A stretch of 64,000 nt of DNA, from contig NZ_NKFL01000004.1 in the NCBI RefSeq assembly GCF_002223055.1, positions 372,001 to 436,000 of the forward strand, written 5' to 3'. The notes beneath the pieces were generated by a model. It did no database searches. It saw only the letters and a program-made list of their open reading frames with translations, and was not told the origin of the DNA. Positions 40,801 through 51,538 of the stretch are shown in pieces. Every line of letters starts with the position of its first letter. Position 1 is the stretch's first letter. The stretch is from Burkholderia sp. HI2500. Its GTDB lineage: Bacteria; Pseudomonadota; Gammaproteobacteria; Burkholderiales; Burkholderiaceae. The translations under genes were made by a program, and so were the position numbers.

Positions 40801-41877
40801 GTGAAGTTGGGGGTGGATATCACCTGGATGGTGGGCAATTACCGCGGCATGGGGCGCTACGCGCGACAACTGGTGGAGCCGGTCAGCGCGTCGGTGCTGG
40901 GCCTCGGTCCCAGCGGCGTGCATGCGGACGACTGGCCGTGCGTCAGCGCAGGGCGCGGCTTCTTCCCATGGTGGGAGCAGGTCGAGTTGCCGCGCCGGTG
41001 CCGTGAACAGAAGCTCGACTATTTGCTGTGTCCGTACAACACGGGGCCGTTGCAATCCACCGGCAACACGCGGATCGTCGCGGTCGTCCATGACCTGATC
41101 TACCTGAAGCCCTGGAATGTGCTGCCGCCGGCGCGATCGCTGTATCAGACCGCCGGGCGCATCTATCGTCGCCAGGTGGTGCCGAGGCTCGTGCGTCGGG
41201 CCGACGCCGTGTTGACGATCTCTCGGTTCACGCAGCGGGAGCTGATGGAGCGGTTCGGGTTGCGTGAGGCGGACGTCCCCGTCATTCCGTGCATGATTGC
41301 GGATGACTGGTTCGCGCCGCCGGTGAGTCAGGTTGCGCGCGAGCCTTACTTGTTCACGGTCGCGGGGGAGGCGCCGAGCAAGAACGTCGATCGGCTGTTA
41401 CAGGCCTTTGCCGTGGCGCGCCCCGCACTCGGTGACGATGCACGGCTGAGGATCGCAGGGATCAAGTCCGACCATCACACCCATTTCCTCGCACGGGCGG
41501 ACGCACTCGGGCTGACGGGCGTCGTCGAACTGCTTGGCTATGTGTCGCGGGAGGAGTTGCGCGAGCATTACCGCCGAGCCCGCGCATTCATTTTTGCGTC
41601 GTTGTTCGAAGGGTTCGGAATTCCGTTGCTGGAGGCGATGGCCTCGGGTACGCCCGTCGCGTGCAGCAACACGACGTCGATGCCCGAGATCGCTGGTGAG
41701 TGCGGCCTGCAGTTCGATCCCTATTCGGTGGAAGACATGGCGGAACAGATCCGCAGGGTGTGGGACGACAGCACGCGATTCGACGTGGCGGCCGGTGCCG
41801 GGATGGACCGCGCACGCACCTTCTCAGCATCGGCCGTTCGTCCTTCGATTCAGGATTTCTGGGCGCGTCTGTCATGA
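40801..41877 (+). CDS. GT4 family glycosyltransferase
   Basis: The 358-residue enzyme begins MKLGVDITWMVGNYRGMGRYA and has LFTVAGEAPSKNVDRLLQA and FEGFGIPLLEAMASGTPVA (E-x7-E). GTG at 40801 starts 25 bases after the previous gene and has a GAGGAG Shine-Dalgarno (40788-40793). The N-terminal GMGRYARQL region binds acceptor in related rhamnosyl/mannosyltransferases. Its stop overlaps the next gene by four bases. It is part of the D-rhamnose O-antigen block. Confidence 0.9.
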   Translation: MKLGVDITWMVGNYRGMGRYARQLVEPVSASVLGLGPSGVHADDWPCVSAGRGFFPWWEQVELPRRCREQKLDYLLCPYNTGPLQSTGNTRIVAVVHDLIYLKPWNVLPPARSLYQTAGRIYRRQVVPRLVRRADAVLTISRFTQRELMERFGLREADVPVIPCMIADDWFAPPVSQVAREPYLFTVAGEAPSKNVDRLLQAFAVARPALGDDARLRIAGIKSDHHTHFLARADALGLTGVVELLGYVSREELREHYRRARAFIFASLFEGFGIPLLEAMASGTPVACSNTTSMPEIAGECGLQFDPYSVEDMAEQIRRVWDDSTRFDVAAGAGMDRARTFSASAVRPSIQDFWARLS

Positions 41878-43064
41878 GCCAGAACAGGAAGAAGCTGCTG
41901 GTGCTGACGCCCCGGTTTCCGTATCCGGTAATCGGCGGCGACAAGCTGCGGATCTATCACCTCTGCCGCGTATTGTCCCGCCATTACTCGCTGACGCTGC
42001 TGAGTCTGTGCGAGAGCGACGAAGAGATGCACGCCGCGTTACCCGACGATGGCGTGTTCGACCGGGTCGAACGGGTCTTGCTGTCCCGTCGGCGATCCTA
42101 CATCAACACGCTGCTCGCGCTGCCCACGCGCACGCCGCTGCAGGTGGCGTACTACCGGAGTCGCGCATTTGCGGCGGCCGTATCGCGATTGCTGCCGTCG
42201 CACGACGGCGCATTCGTGCATCTCGTGCGCTGCGCGGAGTATGTCCGCCGGTCGGACAAGCCGCGCATCCTGGAAATGACCGATGCGATCTCGCTCAACT
42301 ACAGCCGCGTGAAGCAGTTGAAGAAAGCGCGCGGGTTGAAGTCGCGCGTGTTCGGCATCGAGGCGAGGCGCCTGCTCGACTACGAGCGCACGATCGTCGA
42401 CGATTTCGACCTGTCGGTGCTGGTTTCCAGGACCGACCGCGATTACCTGTTTCCCGGCGCGTCCGCCGGGAAGGTGATGGTGTGCTCGAACGGCGTTGAT
42501 CTGTCGAACTTGCCGTATACCGCACGCAGCATGGCGAGCCGCATCCTGGTTTTCATCGGCGACATGCGCACCGTCCAGAACCAGGACATGTGCCACTTTT
42601 TCGCCGAAGCGGTGCTGCCGTTGCTGCGCAAGCGTGCCGACTATCGCTTCCGGATCGTGGGGTCCATCGCCCCCGCGCTGGCCGAGCAGTTTCGCGCGTA
42701 CGACGGCGTCGACGTGACCGGCCGGGTCGAGTCAGTCGCGCAGGCCGCGGCCGACGGCGCGATCGGCGTGTGCCCGATGCGCATCGGCGCCGGCGTGCAG
42801 AACAAGATTCTCGAGTACATGGCGCTCGGGTTGCCTGTCGTCACCACGTCGCTCGGGTACGAGGGCTTGGGCGCGGAAAGTGGCCGGGATCTGCTGATCG
42901 CCGATACGCCGGGAGAATTCGTCAGTCGTATCGAGCGGCTCGTCGCCGACGAGCCCGCGGCGGTCGAGATGGCTGAGCACGCGCGCGCCTTCGTCGAGCG
43001 CGAGCACGGATGGGAGCGGATGATTGCGCCGCTCGTTGACCGCATCGGTGCGTTGCTGGCCTGA
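41874..43064 (+). CDS. GT4 family glycosyltransferase
   Basis: The 396-residue enzyme starts KLLVLTPRFPYPVIGGDKLRI and has ILVFIGDMRTVQNQDMCHFF and the C-terminal VCPMRIGAGVQNKILEYMA, the pattern of the sugar-PEP-CTERM/EpsF-like GT4 subgroup. In place of the usual E-x7-E it has GAGVQNKILEYM, with the second acidic residue kept. ATG at 41874 overlaps the previous stop (ATGA); the open frame extends upstream into that gene and is not used. It ends the first transcription block; a 320-base gap follows. Confidence 0.87.
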   Translation: MSQNRKKLLVLTPRFPYPVIGGDKLRIYHLCRVLSRHYSLTLLSLCESDEEMHAALPDDGVFDRVERVLLSRRRSYINTLLALPTRTPLQVAYYRSRAFAAAVSRLLPSHDGAFVHLVRCAEYVRRSDKPRILEMTDAISLNYSRVKQLKKARGLKSRVFGIEARRLLDYERTIVDDFDLSVLVSRTDRDYLFPGASAGKVMVCSNGVDLSNLPYTARSMASRILVFIGDMRTVQNQDMCHFFAEAVLPLLRKRADYRFRIVGSIAPALAEQFRAYDGVDVTGRVESVAQAAADGAIGVCPMRIGAGVQNKILEYMALGLPVVTTSLGYEGLGAESGRDLLIADTPGEFVSRIERLVADEPAAVEMAEHARAFVEREHGWERMIAPLVDRIGALLA

Positions 43065-43386
43065 AGGAAGGCCCGTCCGCTTTGCGCGCTACCGCGCGAG
43101 ACGGGCGGCCCCGGTTTGGTTGTGGCGCGGCGGCAAGGTTACAATGGCCGCGCAGGCACGATATGCCCCCGGATGCCAGCCGGGCGGCGCCGATCGATGA
43201 CGGCGCCAGCGATCGGCCTTCTCCCTGTCTTCGAGATCCTGACGTGTTCGTTTTCGTCCCCCTTGCAGTTCCCCCGTGCCGGTCGTGCGCGGTTAGTCGT
43301 GCGCATTGGCAGGCGTTGCCTGCGTGCGCCATCCGAGGTTGCACACCGCTTCGCCGAGCCGTCAGCCCGCAAGGCCGGAGATGGCG
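43065..43386 (+). other. Intergenic region before wbiG with hairpin
   Basis: No gene was seen. GCCCGTC (43071-43077) pairs with GACGGGC (43100-43106), with an inner GCGCG/CGCGC stem, just after the preceding stop; no T tract follows, so termination is doubtful. A TACAAT (43140-43145) with poorly spaced -35 candidates could be a promoter for wbiG-wbiH-wbiI. Confidence 0.4.
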
Positions 43387-44352
43387 ATGACTCATCTCGT
43401 CATCACCGGCGCGAATGGTTTCGTCGGCCGGGCAGTCTGCCGCCGCGCGCTGGCAGCCGGGCATACGGTGACCGCACTGGTACGGCGCCCCGGTGGCTGC
43501 ATCGACGGCGTGCACGAGTGGGTGCACGCCACCGCCGATTTCGACGGCCTGGACGAAGGCTGGCCGGAAGGTCTGGCCGCCGATTGCGTGATCCATCTCG
43601 CCGCCCGCGTGCACGTGATGCGCGACGAGTCGCCCGACCCCGATGCCGCGTTCGACGCCACTAACGTCGCTGGTACCTTGCGTCTCGCGCAGGCGGCACG
43701 CAATCACGGCGTACGCCGCGTCGTGTTCGCGAGCAGCATCAAGGCGGTCGGCGAGGGCGACGGTGGTGTGCCATTGTCGGAAGCGACCGAACCCGATCCG
43801 CAGGATGCTTACGGCCGTTCGAAACTGCGCGCGGAGCGGCAACTCGTGCAGTTCGGTGCGTCGGCAGGGCTCGACGTTGTCGTCGTGCGACCGCCGCTCG
43901 TCTACGGGCCGACCGTCCGTGCCAATTTCCTGAGGATGCTGGACGCGGTCGCGCGTGGGATGCCGTTGCCGCTCGGAGCCGTGTCGGCGCGGCGCAGCAT
44001 CGTATTCGTCGAAAACCTTGCCGACGCGCTGCTGCACTGCGCCATCGATCCGCGCGCGGCCGGCGAATGCTTCCATGTTGCCGACGACGACGCGCCGTCG
44101 GTCGCGGACCTGTTGCGCCTCGTCGGCGATGCGCTCGGCAAGCCGGCACGCCTGCTTGCGGTGCCGCCGGCCCTGCTGCGCGTGGCTGGCAAGCTGACCG
44201 GCCGCAGTGCGGCCGTCGATCGCCTGACGGGCAGCCTGCAGCTCGACACGGGCCGGATCAGGCGCGTGCTCGACTGGCAGCCGCCCTATACGACCCGCCA
44301 GGGCCTCGAAGCGACCGCCGCATGGTATCGTTCGCGCGATACACGAAAATAA
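43387..44352 (+). CDS. wbiG: NAD-dependent nucleotide-sugar epimerase/reductase (WbiG/WbpK-like)
   Basis: The 321-residue SDR enzyme opens THLVITGANGFVGRAVCRRAL and has HLAARVHVMRDE, FASSIKAVGEG and YGRSKLRAE (YxxxK). It belongs to the group found immediately before WbpL/WbiH transferases and WbpM/WbiI dehydratases, where it reduces the 4-keto sugar to UDP-QuiNAc or UDP-FucNAc. The ATG at 43387 is favoured over 43381 because GGAG (43377-43380) is six bases upstream. wbiH follows after six bases. Confidence 0.85.
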   Translation: MTHLVITGANGFVGRAVCRRALAAGHTVTALVRRPGGCIDGVHEWVHATADFDGLDEGWPEGLAADCVIHLAARVHVMRDESPDPDAAFDATNVAGTLRLAQAARNHGVRRVVFASSIKAVGEGDGGVPLSEATEPDPQDAYGRSKLRAERQLVQFGASAGLDVVVVRPPLVYGPTVRANFLRMLDAVARGMPLPLGAVSARRSIVFVENLADALLHCAIDPRAAGECFHVADDDAPSVADLLRLVGDALGKPARLLAVPPALLRVAGKLTGRSAAVDRLTGSLQLDTGRIRRVLDWQPPYTTRQGLEATAAWYRSRDTRK

Positions 44353-44358
44353 GGCCAC

Positions 44359-45375
44359 ATGCTTCTCGCGAACCCCACCTGGCTCACCGCAGCTGCGGTG
44401 GCCCTGGCCGCCGCACTCGCTTCGACGACGATTCTTCGTACGTTGCTTGCCACCGGCCTGGCCTGGCGCCTCGCAACCGATATTCCGAACGACCGTTCGC
44501 TCCATACGCTGCCGACCCCACGCGTCGGCGGATGGGGCATCGTGCCGGTGTGCGTTGTCGCATTGCTGGCGCTCACGCCGCGACTGTGGCTGATTGCCGC
44601 CGCCGCCGCAGGGCTGGCCGCCATGTCGCAGATCGACGACCGGCGCGGGCTGCCGGCCCGCGTGCGGTTCTCGGCGCACCTTGCGGCAGTCGTCGCGCTG
44701 ATCGTCGTGTTTCCGGCCGACGCGCCTTGGTGGCTGCTCGCCGGCGTGGGTTTCGCGATGGTCTGGCTGACGAACCTGTACAACTTCATGGATGGCGCCG
44801 ACGGCCTTGCGGGCGGCATGGCGCTGTTCGGCTTCGGCGGATACGCGGTCGCGGCGCTCGATGGCGTCCATGCGTCGCCCGATCTTGTCGTGGCTGGCGC
44901 GGCGGTTGCCGGTGCGGCGTTGGGTTTCCTGCTGCTCAACTTTCATCCGGCACGGCTGTTTCTCGGCGATGCCGGCTCGATTCCGCTCGGATTCCTGGCT
45001 GGCGCGCTGGGCTACTGGGGCTGGCGTACCAACGCCTGGCCGATCTGGTTTCCCGCGATGGTGTTCGCTCCCTTTATCGTTGACGCATCTGTAACACTTT
45101 TGAGACGTCTGTTACGCGGAGAAAAGTTCTGGCAAGCGCACCGTGAGCACTATTATCAAAGGATGGTTCGATCGGGCGTCAGTCACGGTCGGACCGCTCT
45201 ATATTGGTACCTCATCATGCTCGCGGGCATAATTCTCGCCGTGTGGGCAAAGGGCCGCCCCGAACTGCAGCAGTGGCTGTCGTTCTTCGCTTGGTACGGC
45301 GTCCTGGCATGCTTCGGATGGTTGATCGACATGCGTTGGCGCCGGTTCCAGGCAGCCGCCGAAAACAACTCTTGA
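44359..45375 (+). CDS. wbiH: Undecaprenyl-phosphate amino-sugar-1-phosphate transferase (WbiH/WbpL-like)
   Basis: The 338-residue polytopic protein has about ten membrane segments and the MraY/WecA motifs: MSQIDDRRGLP (DD), NLYNFMDGADGLAGG, FLGDAGSIPLG and the cytoplasmic HREHYYQRMV. It transfers a sugar-1-phosphate to undecaprenyl phosphate, starting O-antigen synthesis. In WbpL/WreU relatives the sugar is FucNAc, QuiNAc or GlcNAc. It sits between the reductase and the dehydratase that would make such a sugar. A second, different MraY-like transferase lies at 47354. Confidence 0.92.
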   Translation: MLLANPTWLTAAAVALAAALASTTILRTLLATGLAWRLATDIPNDRSLHTLPTPRVGGWGIVPVCVVALLALTPRLWLIAAAAAGLAAMSQIDDRRGLPARVRFSAHLAAVVALIVVFPADAPWWLLAGVGFAMVWLTNLYNFMDGADGLAGGMALFGFGGYAVAALDGVHASPDLVVAGAAVAGAALGFLLLNFHPARLFLGDAGSIPLGFLAGALGYWGWRTNAWPIWFPAMVFAPFIVDASVTLLRRLLRGEKFWQAHREHYYQRMVRSGVSHGRTALYWYLIMLAGIILAVWAKGRPELQQWLSFFAWYGVLACFGWLIDMRWRRFQAAAENNS

Positions 45376-45387
45376 GGTTTCCTGCCG

Positions 45388-47271
<1,884 letters not shown>

Positions 47272-47305
47272 TACCGTCCCGGGTAGTGAACAGAGCCGCA
47301 AGACG

Positions 47306-47333
47306 AAAAAAGCGCCCCGCGGGGCGCTTTTTT
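47306..47333. terminator. Bidirectional rho-independent terminator
   Basis: Six A residues, the perfect palindrome GCGCCCCGCGGGGCGC (47312-47327) and six T residues lie between the convergent wbiI and the minus-strand MraY-like gene. The symmetry allows it to stop transcripts from both sides. Confidence 0.93.
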
Positions 47334-47353
47334 CATGCCGGGCCGAGAACGGC

Positions 47354-48460
47354 TCAGCGACTGGGCCGGTGCTTGCGCACCACCATCCACCTCGGCGCGC
47401 GGAACCGCACGATGCTGAGGTACAACCACACGTAAGTCAGCGCGAACAGCACGACGAACACGAACAGGTGCACCGTGTGCCGCCAGAACAGCGTCGCGGG
47501 TATCACCGCGACGAGGCACAGCAGCCACAGGTACGGCGACGTCAGCGAATTGCGGCGCGTCAGGTCGTGCGCGTGCTTCGTGCCGACGGCCCAGCGCATC
47601 AGCCGCTTGTACACGAGCATGTGCAGGTGCACGCCGTCCGGAATCCCGGGCGACATCCCGCGGATGAACTTCTTCCGGTAGATCGAAAAGCAGGTCTCGA
47701 AGATCGGGTACATGAACAGCAGCACCGGGTACCACGCGGACACCTCGCGGTTGCGCATCACGAGCATGATCGCGAGTTCGGCGAGCATAAAGCCGATGAA
47801 ATACGCGCCGCCGTCGCCGAGGAAGATCAGCCCGGCCGGGAAATTCCACAGGAAGAAGCCGAGCACGGCGCCCATCATGATGATCGAAGCGGACATCACG
47901 ACCGGATCGTTCACATGGAACGCGACATACGCGAGCGATGCGAACATCATGAAGCTGACCATCGACGCGAGCCCGTTGAAGCCGTCGATGATGTTGATCG
48001 CGTTCGCGAGCGCCGCGACCGCCAGCACCGTGATGAACGCCGAAATGACCACGTAGCCGAGCAGGAAGTCGAGCGGCGGCACGCTGATGCGCTTGACCGC
48101 GATGCCCAGCAGCCAGAACGCCAGCGCGGCCGCACCCATCGTGCAGAGCAGCCGCGCGCGCGGCGACACGCGCTTGGTCAGATCCTCGACGAGGCCTGAC
48201 AGGAACGCCGGCATTCCGCAGGCAACGATCCCGAGAATGCTGCCGGCGATCGTCGGATAGCGCCGGGACAGGATCAGCGCGGCAATGACGACGCCCGCGA
48301 GGATCCCGATGCCCCCGACCCGCGGCACGGGCCGCACGTGGAATTTCTGCACGCCGGCCAGGTCGCTGTCGATCGAGAATTTCTCGTGAAGGTGCGCATA
48401 GCGCACGATGAACAGCGTGACGAGCAGGGAGACGATGAAGCCGGACGCGAAGCTGAGCAT
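47354..48460 (-). CDS. MraY/WecA-family polyprenyl-phosphate sugar-1-phosphate transferase
   Basis: The 368-residue polytopic protein has about ten membrane segments and MraY/WecA marks: RPVPRVGGIGILAG, FLSGLVEDLTKRVSPRAR, IIDGFNGLASMVSF and FLGDGGAYFIGF. The cytoplasmic loop GIPDGVHLHMLVYKR corresponds to the HxH/R motif. It would attach a HexNAc- or Hex-1-phosphate to undecaprenyl phosphate. It is last in a five-gene minus-strand operon with galE, two transferases and a flippase, so it probably starts a second lipid-linked glycan distinct from the WbiH-initiated one. Confidence 0.88.
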   Translation of the reverse strand: MLSFASGFIVSLLVTLFIVRYAHLHEKFSIDSDLAGVQKFHVRPVPRVGGIGILAGVVIAALILSRRYPTIAGSILGIVACGMPAFLSGLVEDLTKRVSPRARLLCTMGAAALAFWLLGIAVKRISVPPLDFLLGYVVISAFITVLAVAALANAINIIDGFNGLASMVSFMMFASLAYVAFHVNDPVVMSASIIMMGAVLGFFLWNFPAGLIFLGDGGAYFIGFMLAELAIMLVMRNREVSAWYPVLLFMYPIFETCFSIYRKKFIRGMSPGIPDGVHLHMLVYKRLMRWAVGTKHAHDLTRRNSLTSPYLWLLCLVAVIPATLFWRHTVHLFVFVVLFALTYVWLYLSIVRFRAPRWMVVRKHRPSR

Positions 48461-48487
48461 GGGATCGCTCGAAAAATGGACAGCGGA

Positions 48488-49510
48488 TTATACAAAACCG
48501 CGCGGGTTGCCCTCCTGCCATCGCCAGTGGTCGGCACACATTTCTTCGATGCCGAGCGTTGCGCGCCAGCCGATGATGTCGGCCGCGGCCTGCGGGTTCG
48601 CGTAGCACTCGGCGATGTCTCCCGGGCGGCGCGCGACGAGCTCGTACGGCACCGGGCGGCCCGATGCCTTCTCGAACGCACGCACGACTTCCAGCACGCT
48701 GTAGCCCTGGCCCGTGCCGAGGTTCACGACGAAGCTCGCGTCGCGCTTCGCGAGCGCGTCGAGCGCGGCGATGTGCCCCTTCGCGAGATCGACGACGTGG
48801 ATGTAGTCGCGCACGCCGGTGCCGTCCGGCGTCGGGTAGTCGGAGCCGAACACGCGCAGCTTTTCCAGCTTGCCGACCGCAACCTGTGCGACGTACGGCA
48901 TCAGGTTGTTCGGGATGCCGGCCGGATCCTCGCCGATCAGCCCGCTCGCGTGCGCGCCGACCGGGTTGAAGTAGCGCAGCGTCGCGATCCGCCACGTCGG
49001 GTCCGAGACTTCGAGATCGCGCAGGATCTGCTCGGCGATCAGCTTCGACTGGCCATACGGGTTCGTCGCGGACAGCGGGAACGATTCGTCGATCGGCGAG
49101 CGCTCGGGCACGCCGTATACGGTCGCGGACGAGCTGAACACGAACTGCCTGACGTTGCGCTCGCGCATCACCTTGAGCACGGCGAGCAGGCCGCCGATGT
49201 TGTTCTGGTAGTACTCGAGCGGCTTCGCGACCGATTCGCCGACGGCCTTGAGCGCCGCGAAATGGATCGTGCCGGTGATCGGGTGTGCATCGAATACCTT
49301 GGCGAGCGCGGCTTCGTCGCACACGTCGACCTGATGGAACGCGGGCGTCTTGCCCGTGATCCGCTCGATGCGGCGCACGGATTCGGCCTTGCTGTTGACG
49401 AGGTTGTCGACGATCACGACGTCGTAGCCGTTGTCGAGCAGCTCGACGGCCGTGTGCGAGCCGATGTAGCCCGCGCCGCCGGTGACGAGGATGGTGCCTT
49501 TAGCGGTCAT
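48488..49510 (-). CDS. galE: UDP-glucose 4-epimerase
   Basis: The 340-residue SDR enzyme interconverts UDP-glucose and UDP-galactose (or their N-acetyl forms). It has [46 protein letters not shown] (YxxxK) and the C-terminal NPQAAADIIGWRATLG. Its length is standard. It lies 15 bases after the GT4 gene and 27 before the MraY-like gene, so the glycan of this operon likely contains galactose or GalNAc. Specificity for N-acetylated sugars cannot be read here. Confidence 0.95.
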   Translation of the reverse strand: MTAKGTILVTGGAGYIGSHTAVELLDNGYDVVIVDNLVNSKAESVRRIERITGKTPAFHQVDVCDEAALAKVFDAHPITGTIHFAALKAVGESVAKPLEYYQNNIGGLLAVLKVMRERNVRQFVFSSSATVYGVPERSPIDESFPLSATNPYGQSKLIAEQILRDLEVSDPTWRIATLRYFNPVGAHASGLIGEDPAGIPNNLMPYVAQVAVGKLEKLRVFGSDYPTPDGTGVRDYIHVVDLAKGHIAALDALAKRDASFVVNLGTGQGYSVLEVVRAFEKASGRPVPYELVARRPGDIAECYANPQAAADIIGWRATLGIEEMCADHWRWQEGNPRGFV

Positions 49511-49525
49511 TGCAGATGCGCTCCT

Positions 49526-50662
49526 TCAGAGTGTGAATCCGGTCAACGAATGGATGGTCTCCCGATAGCGCTCGACGACCTGTTGCTCGTCGAACTCCGC
49601 CGCAACCTTTTGCCGGCCGCGTGCGCCCATCGCTGCCCGGCCTTCCGGTCCGAGCGCGATCATGCGATTCAGTTGCTCCGCGAGGCTCGCGCTGTCGCGC
49701 ACGCGGCACAGGAAGCCCGTGTCGCCGTCGGCGACGACGTCGCGGCAGCCCGGCACGTCGGTCGCGACGATCGGGCGGCCCATCGCCGACGCTTCCATCA
49801 GCGTGCGCGGCACGCCTTCGCGGTACGACGGCAGCACGACGCAGTCGGCCGCCGCGATATGCGGGCGCACGTCGTGCGCTTCGCCGAGATACTCGATCAC
49901 GCCTTCGCCGGCCCACGCATCGACATCCGCGCGGCCGATCGCGCTTGGATTGTCGACGCCGAGCGGCCCGAGCAGTTGGAAGCGCGCGTTCGGGAAGCGC
50001 GCGCGCACGATGCGCGCGGCCTCCACGTATTCGCGCACGCCCTTGTCCCACAGCAGCCGCCCGATCAGGATGAAGACGGGCGCGTCGCCGGCGGGCAGCG
50101 GCACGGGCGCGAACTGTTCGAGATCGACGCCTTCGCCGTGCAGCAGCCGCGCGCGATCGGGATGCGCAAGCAACTGTTCGTCGGTGAAGGTCGCGAGATC
50201 GTCGCGGTTCAGGAACCACACTTCACGCGGGAAGCGGAACGCAAACCGGTACAGGCGCTTCGCGACGCTTGCCGCTCGGCTCTTCTGGATGAAAACGTAG
50301 CCGAGCCCGGTCGTCACCGCGATCGACGGCACGCGCGCGAGCCACGCGGCGACCGAGCCGTAGATGTTCGGCTTGATCGTGTAATGGAACACGAGATCGG
50401 GCTTCAGCGCACGGTAGTGACGCACCAGTGCTGCGAGCGTGCCGAGATCCTCGCGCGGGCTCGTGCCTTTCGAGGCGACCGCGAGCGCCACGTAGCGGCA
50501 GCCCATCTGCTCGAGCAAGGGCACCGTGCGGTCGTGCGGCGCAATGACGATGACCTCGGCGCCGCGCGCGACGAGCGCACGGATCAGCCCGTGGCGATAC
50601 GTGTAGATCGCCCAGGCCGTGTTGCAGACGAGCGCGATGCGCAGCGGGGAGGTGACGGACAT
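49526..50662 (-). CDS. GT4 family glycosyltransferase
   Basis: The 378-residue GT-B enzyme begins RIALVCNTAWAIYTYRHGLI and contains HYTIKPNIYGSVAAWLA, FILIGRLLWDKGVREYVEA and YREGVPRTLMEASAMGRPIV (E-x7-E). The HYTIKPNIYG motif is typical of the WbpT/PglA-like subgroup that adds GalNAc/Gal to lipid-linked acceptors. It lies between GT2 and galE in the second glycan operon. Galactose-type donor use is an inference from galE. Confidence 0.9.
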   Translation of the reverse strand: MSVTSPLRIALVCNTAWAIYTYRHGLIRALVARGAEVIVIAPHDRTVPLLEQMGCRYVALAVASKGTSPREDLGTLAALVRHYRALKPDLVFHYTIKPNIYGSVAAWLARVPSIAVTTGLGYVFIQKSRAASVAKRLYRFAFRFPREVWFLNRDDLATFTDEQLLAHPDRARLLHGEGVDLEQFAPVPLPAGDAPVFILIGRLLWDKGVREYVEAARIVRARFPNARFQLLGPLGVDNPSAIGRADVDAWAGEGVIEYLGEAHDVRPHIAAADCVVLPSYREGVPRTLMEASAMGRPIVATDVPGCRDVVADGDTGFLCRVRDSASLAEQLNRMIALGPEGRAAMGARGRQKVAAEFDEQQVVERYRETIHSLTGFTL

Positions 50663-50713
50663 GAAAAAAAGAATAAATAAAGCGTCGAAATTGCCGAAAG
50701 GGCCGGATGCGCG

Positions 50714-51538
50714 TCAGGCGGACGGCCGCGCGGCGAACAGCGTCTGCTTGATCCGCTGCAACGTGCGATACGGCGTCACGAAATGCAGCAGGTTCTTGGC
50801 GAGGCCGGCCCAGTCGTACGGGTTCAGCGCGTTGAAGTGGCTCAGCAGCAGCGTGAGCGTCGACACCAGCTGGCGCCGGCGCTTGGTCGCACTGATCCCG
50901 CCCTCGTTCAATTCGTAATAGAGGCCGAGTTCCGGCAGGTTCGCGCAATCGTAGCGTTGCATTAACCGTAAAAAAAGATCGAGATCCTCGGCCGCACGGT
51001 ATTTCGCCCGATAGTTCCCCACTTCCCGCACGGCGTCGATGCGCAGCATCACCGACGGATGCACGAGCGGCGAGCGCAGGAAGCGCGTGCGGCGCAGCGT
51101 GCGCGGATCCGCGGGCGGGGTCAGCATGAAGCGCGGCTCGCCGGCGCGGGACACGACTTGCGTCCACATGCCGACGCAGGCCACGCGCGGGTGGGCGCCG
51201 AGATACGCGCGCTCCTTCGCGAGGCGCTGCGGCGCGGCGAGATCGCCCGCGTCGATGCGCGCGGCATAGCGGAAGCCGCGCGCGGCGAGCGCGTCGATGC
51301 CGGCCGCGAGCGCACGCTCGATGCCGCCGTTCTGCGGCATGCGCAGCACGTCGATCATGAGGCCGGGCAGGTCGGGCGCGACGATCGGCGGCGCGCTGCC
51401 GTCATCGACGATCAGCACGTGCACGGGCGTGTCCTCGCGAAACGATGCGAGGGTCCGAACGACGTCGTCGTGCCCGTTGTAGGCCGGCATCAGCACGGCC
51501 ACGTCGTCGAGCGGGGTCGGGCAATCAGGGGACGTCAT
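50714..51538 (-). CDS. GT2 family glycosyltransferase
   Basis: The 274-residue GT-A enzyme has VAVLMPAYNGHDDVVRTLASF, VLIVDDGSAPP, MPQNGGIERALAAGIDAL and ARIDAGDLAAPQRL (DxD-like), followed by the AEDLDLFLRLMQRY acceptor/catalytic segment. The start MTSPDC at 51538 overlaps the flippase stop (ATGA); earlier in-frame sequence is arginine-rich shadow of the flippase gene. It probably adds the second sugar in the minus-strand operon. Confidence 0.9.
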   Translation of the reverse strand: MTSPDCPTPLDDVAVLMPAYNGHDDVVRTLASFREDTPVHVLIVDDGSAPPIVAPDLPGLMIDVLRMPQNGGIERALAAGIDALAARGFRYAARIDAGDLAAPQRLAKERAYLGAHPRVACVGMWTQVVSRAGEPRFMLTPPADPRTLRRTRFLRSPLVHPSVMLRIDAVREVGNYRAKYRAAEDLDLFLRLMQRYDCANLPELGLYYELNEGGISATKRRRQLVSTLTLLLSHFNALNPYDWAGLAKNLLHFVTPYRTLQRIKQTLFAARPSA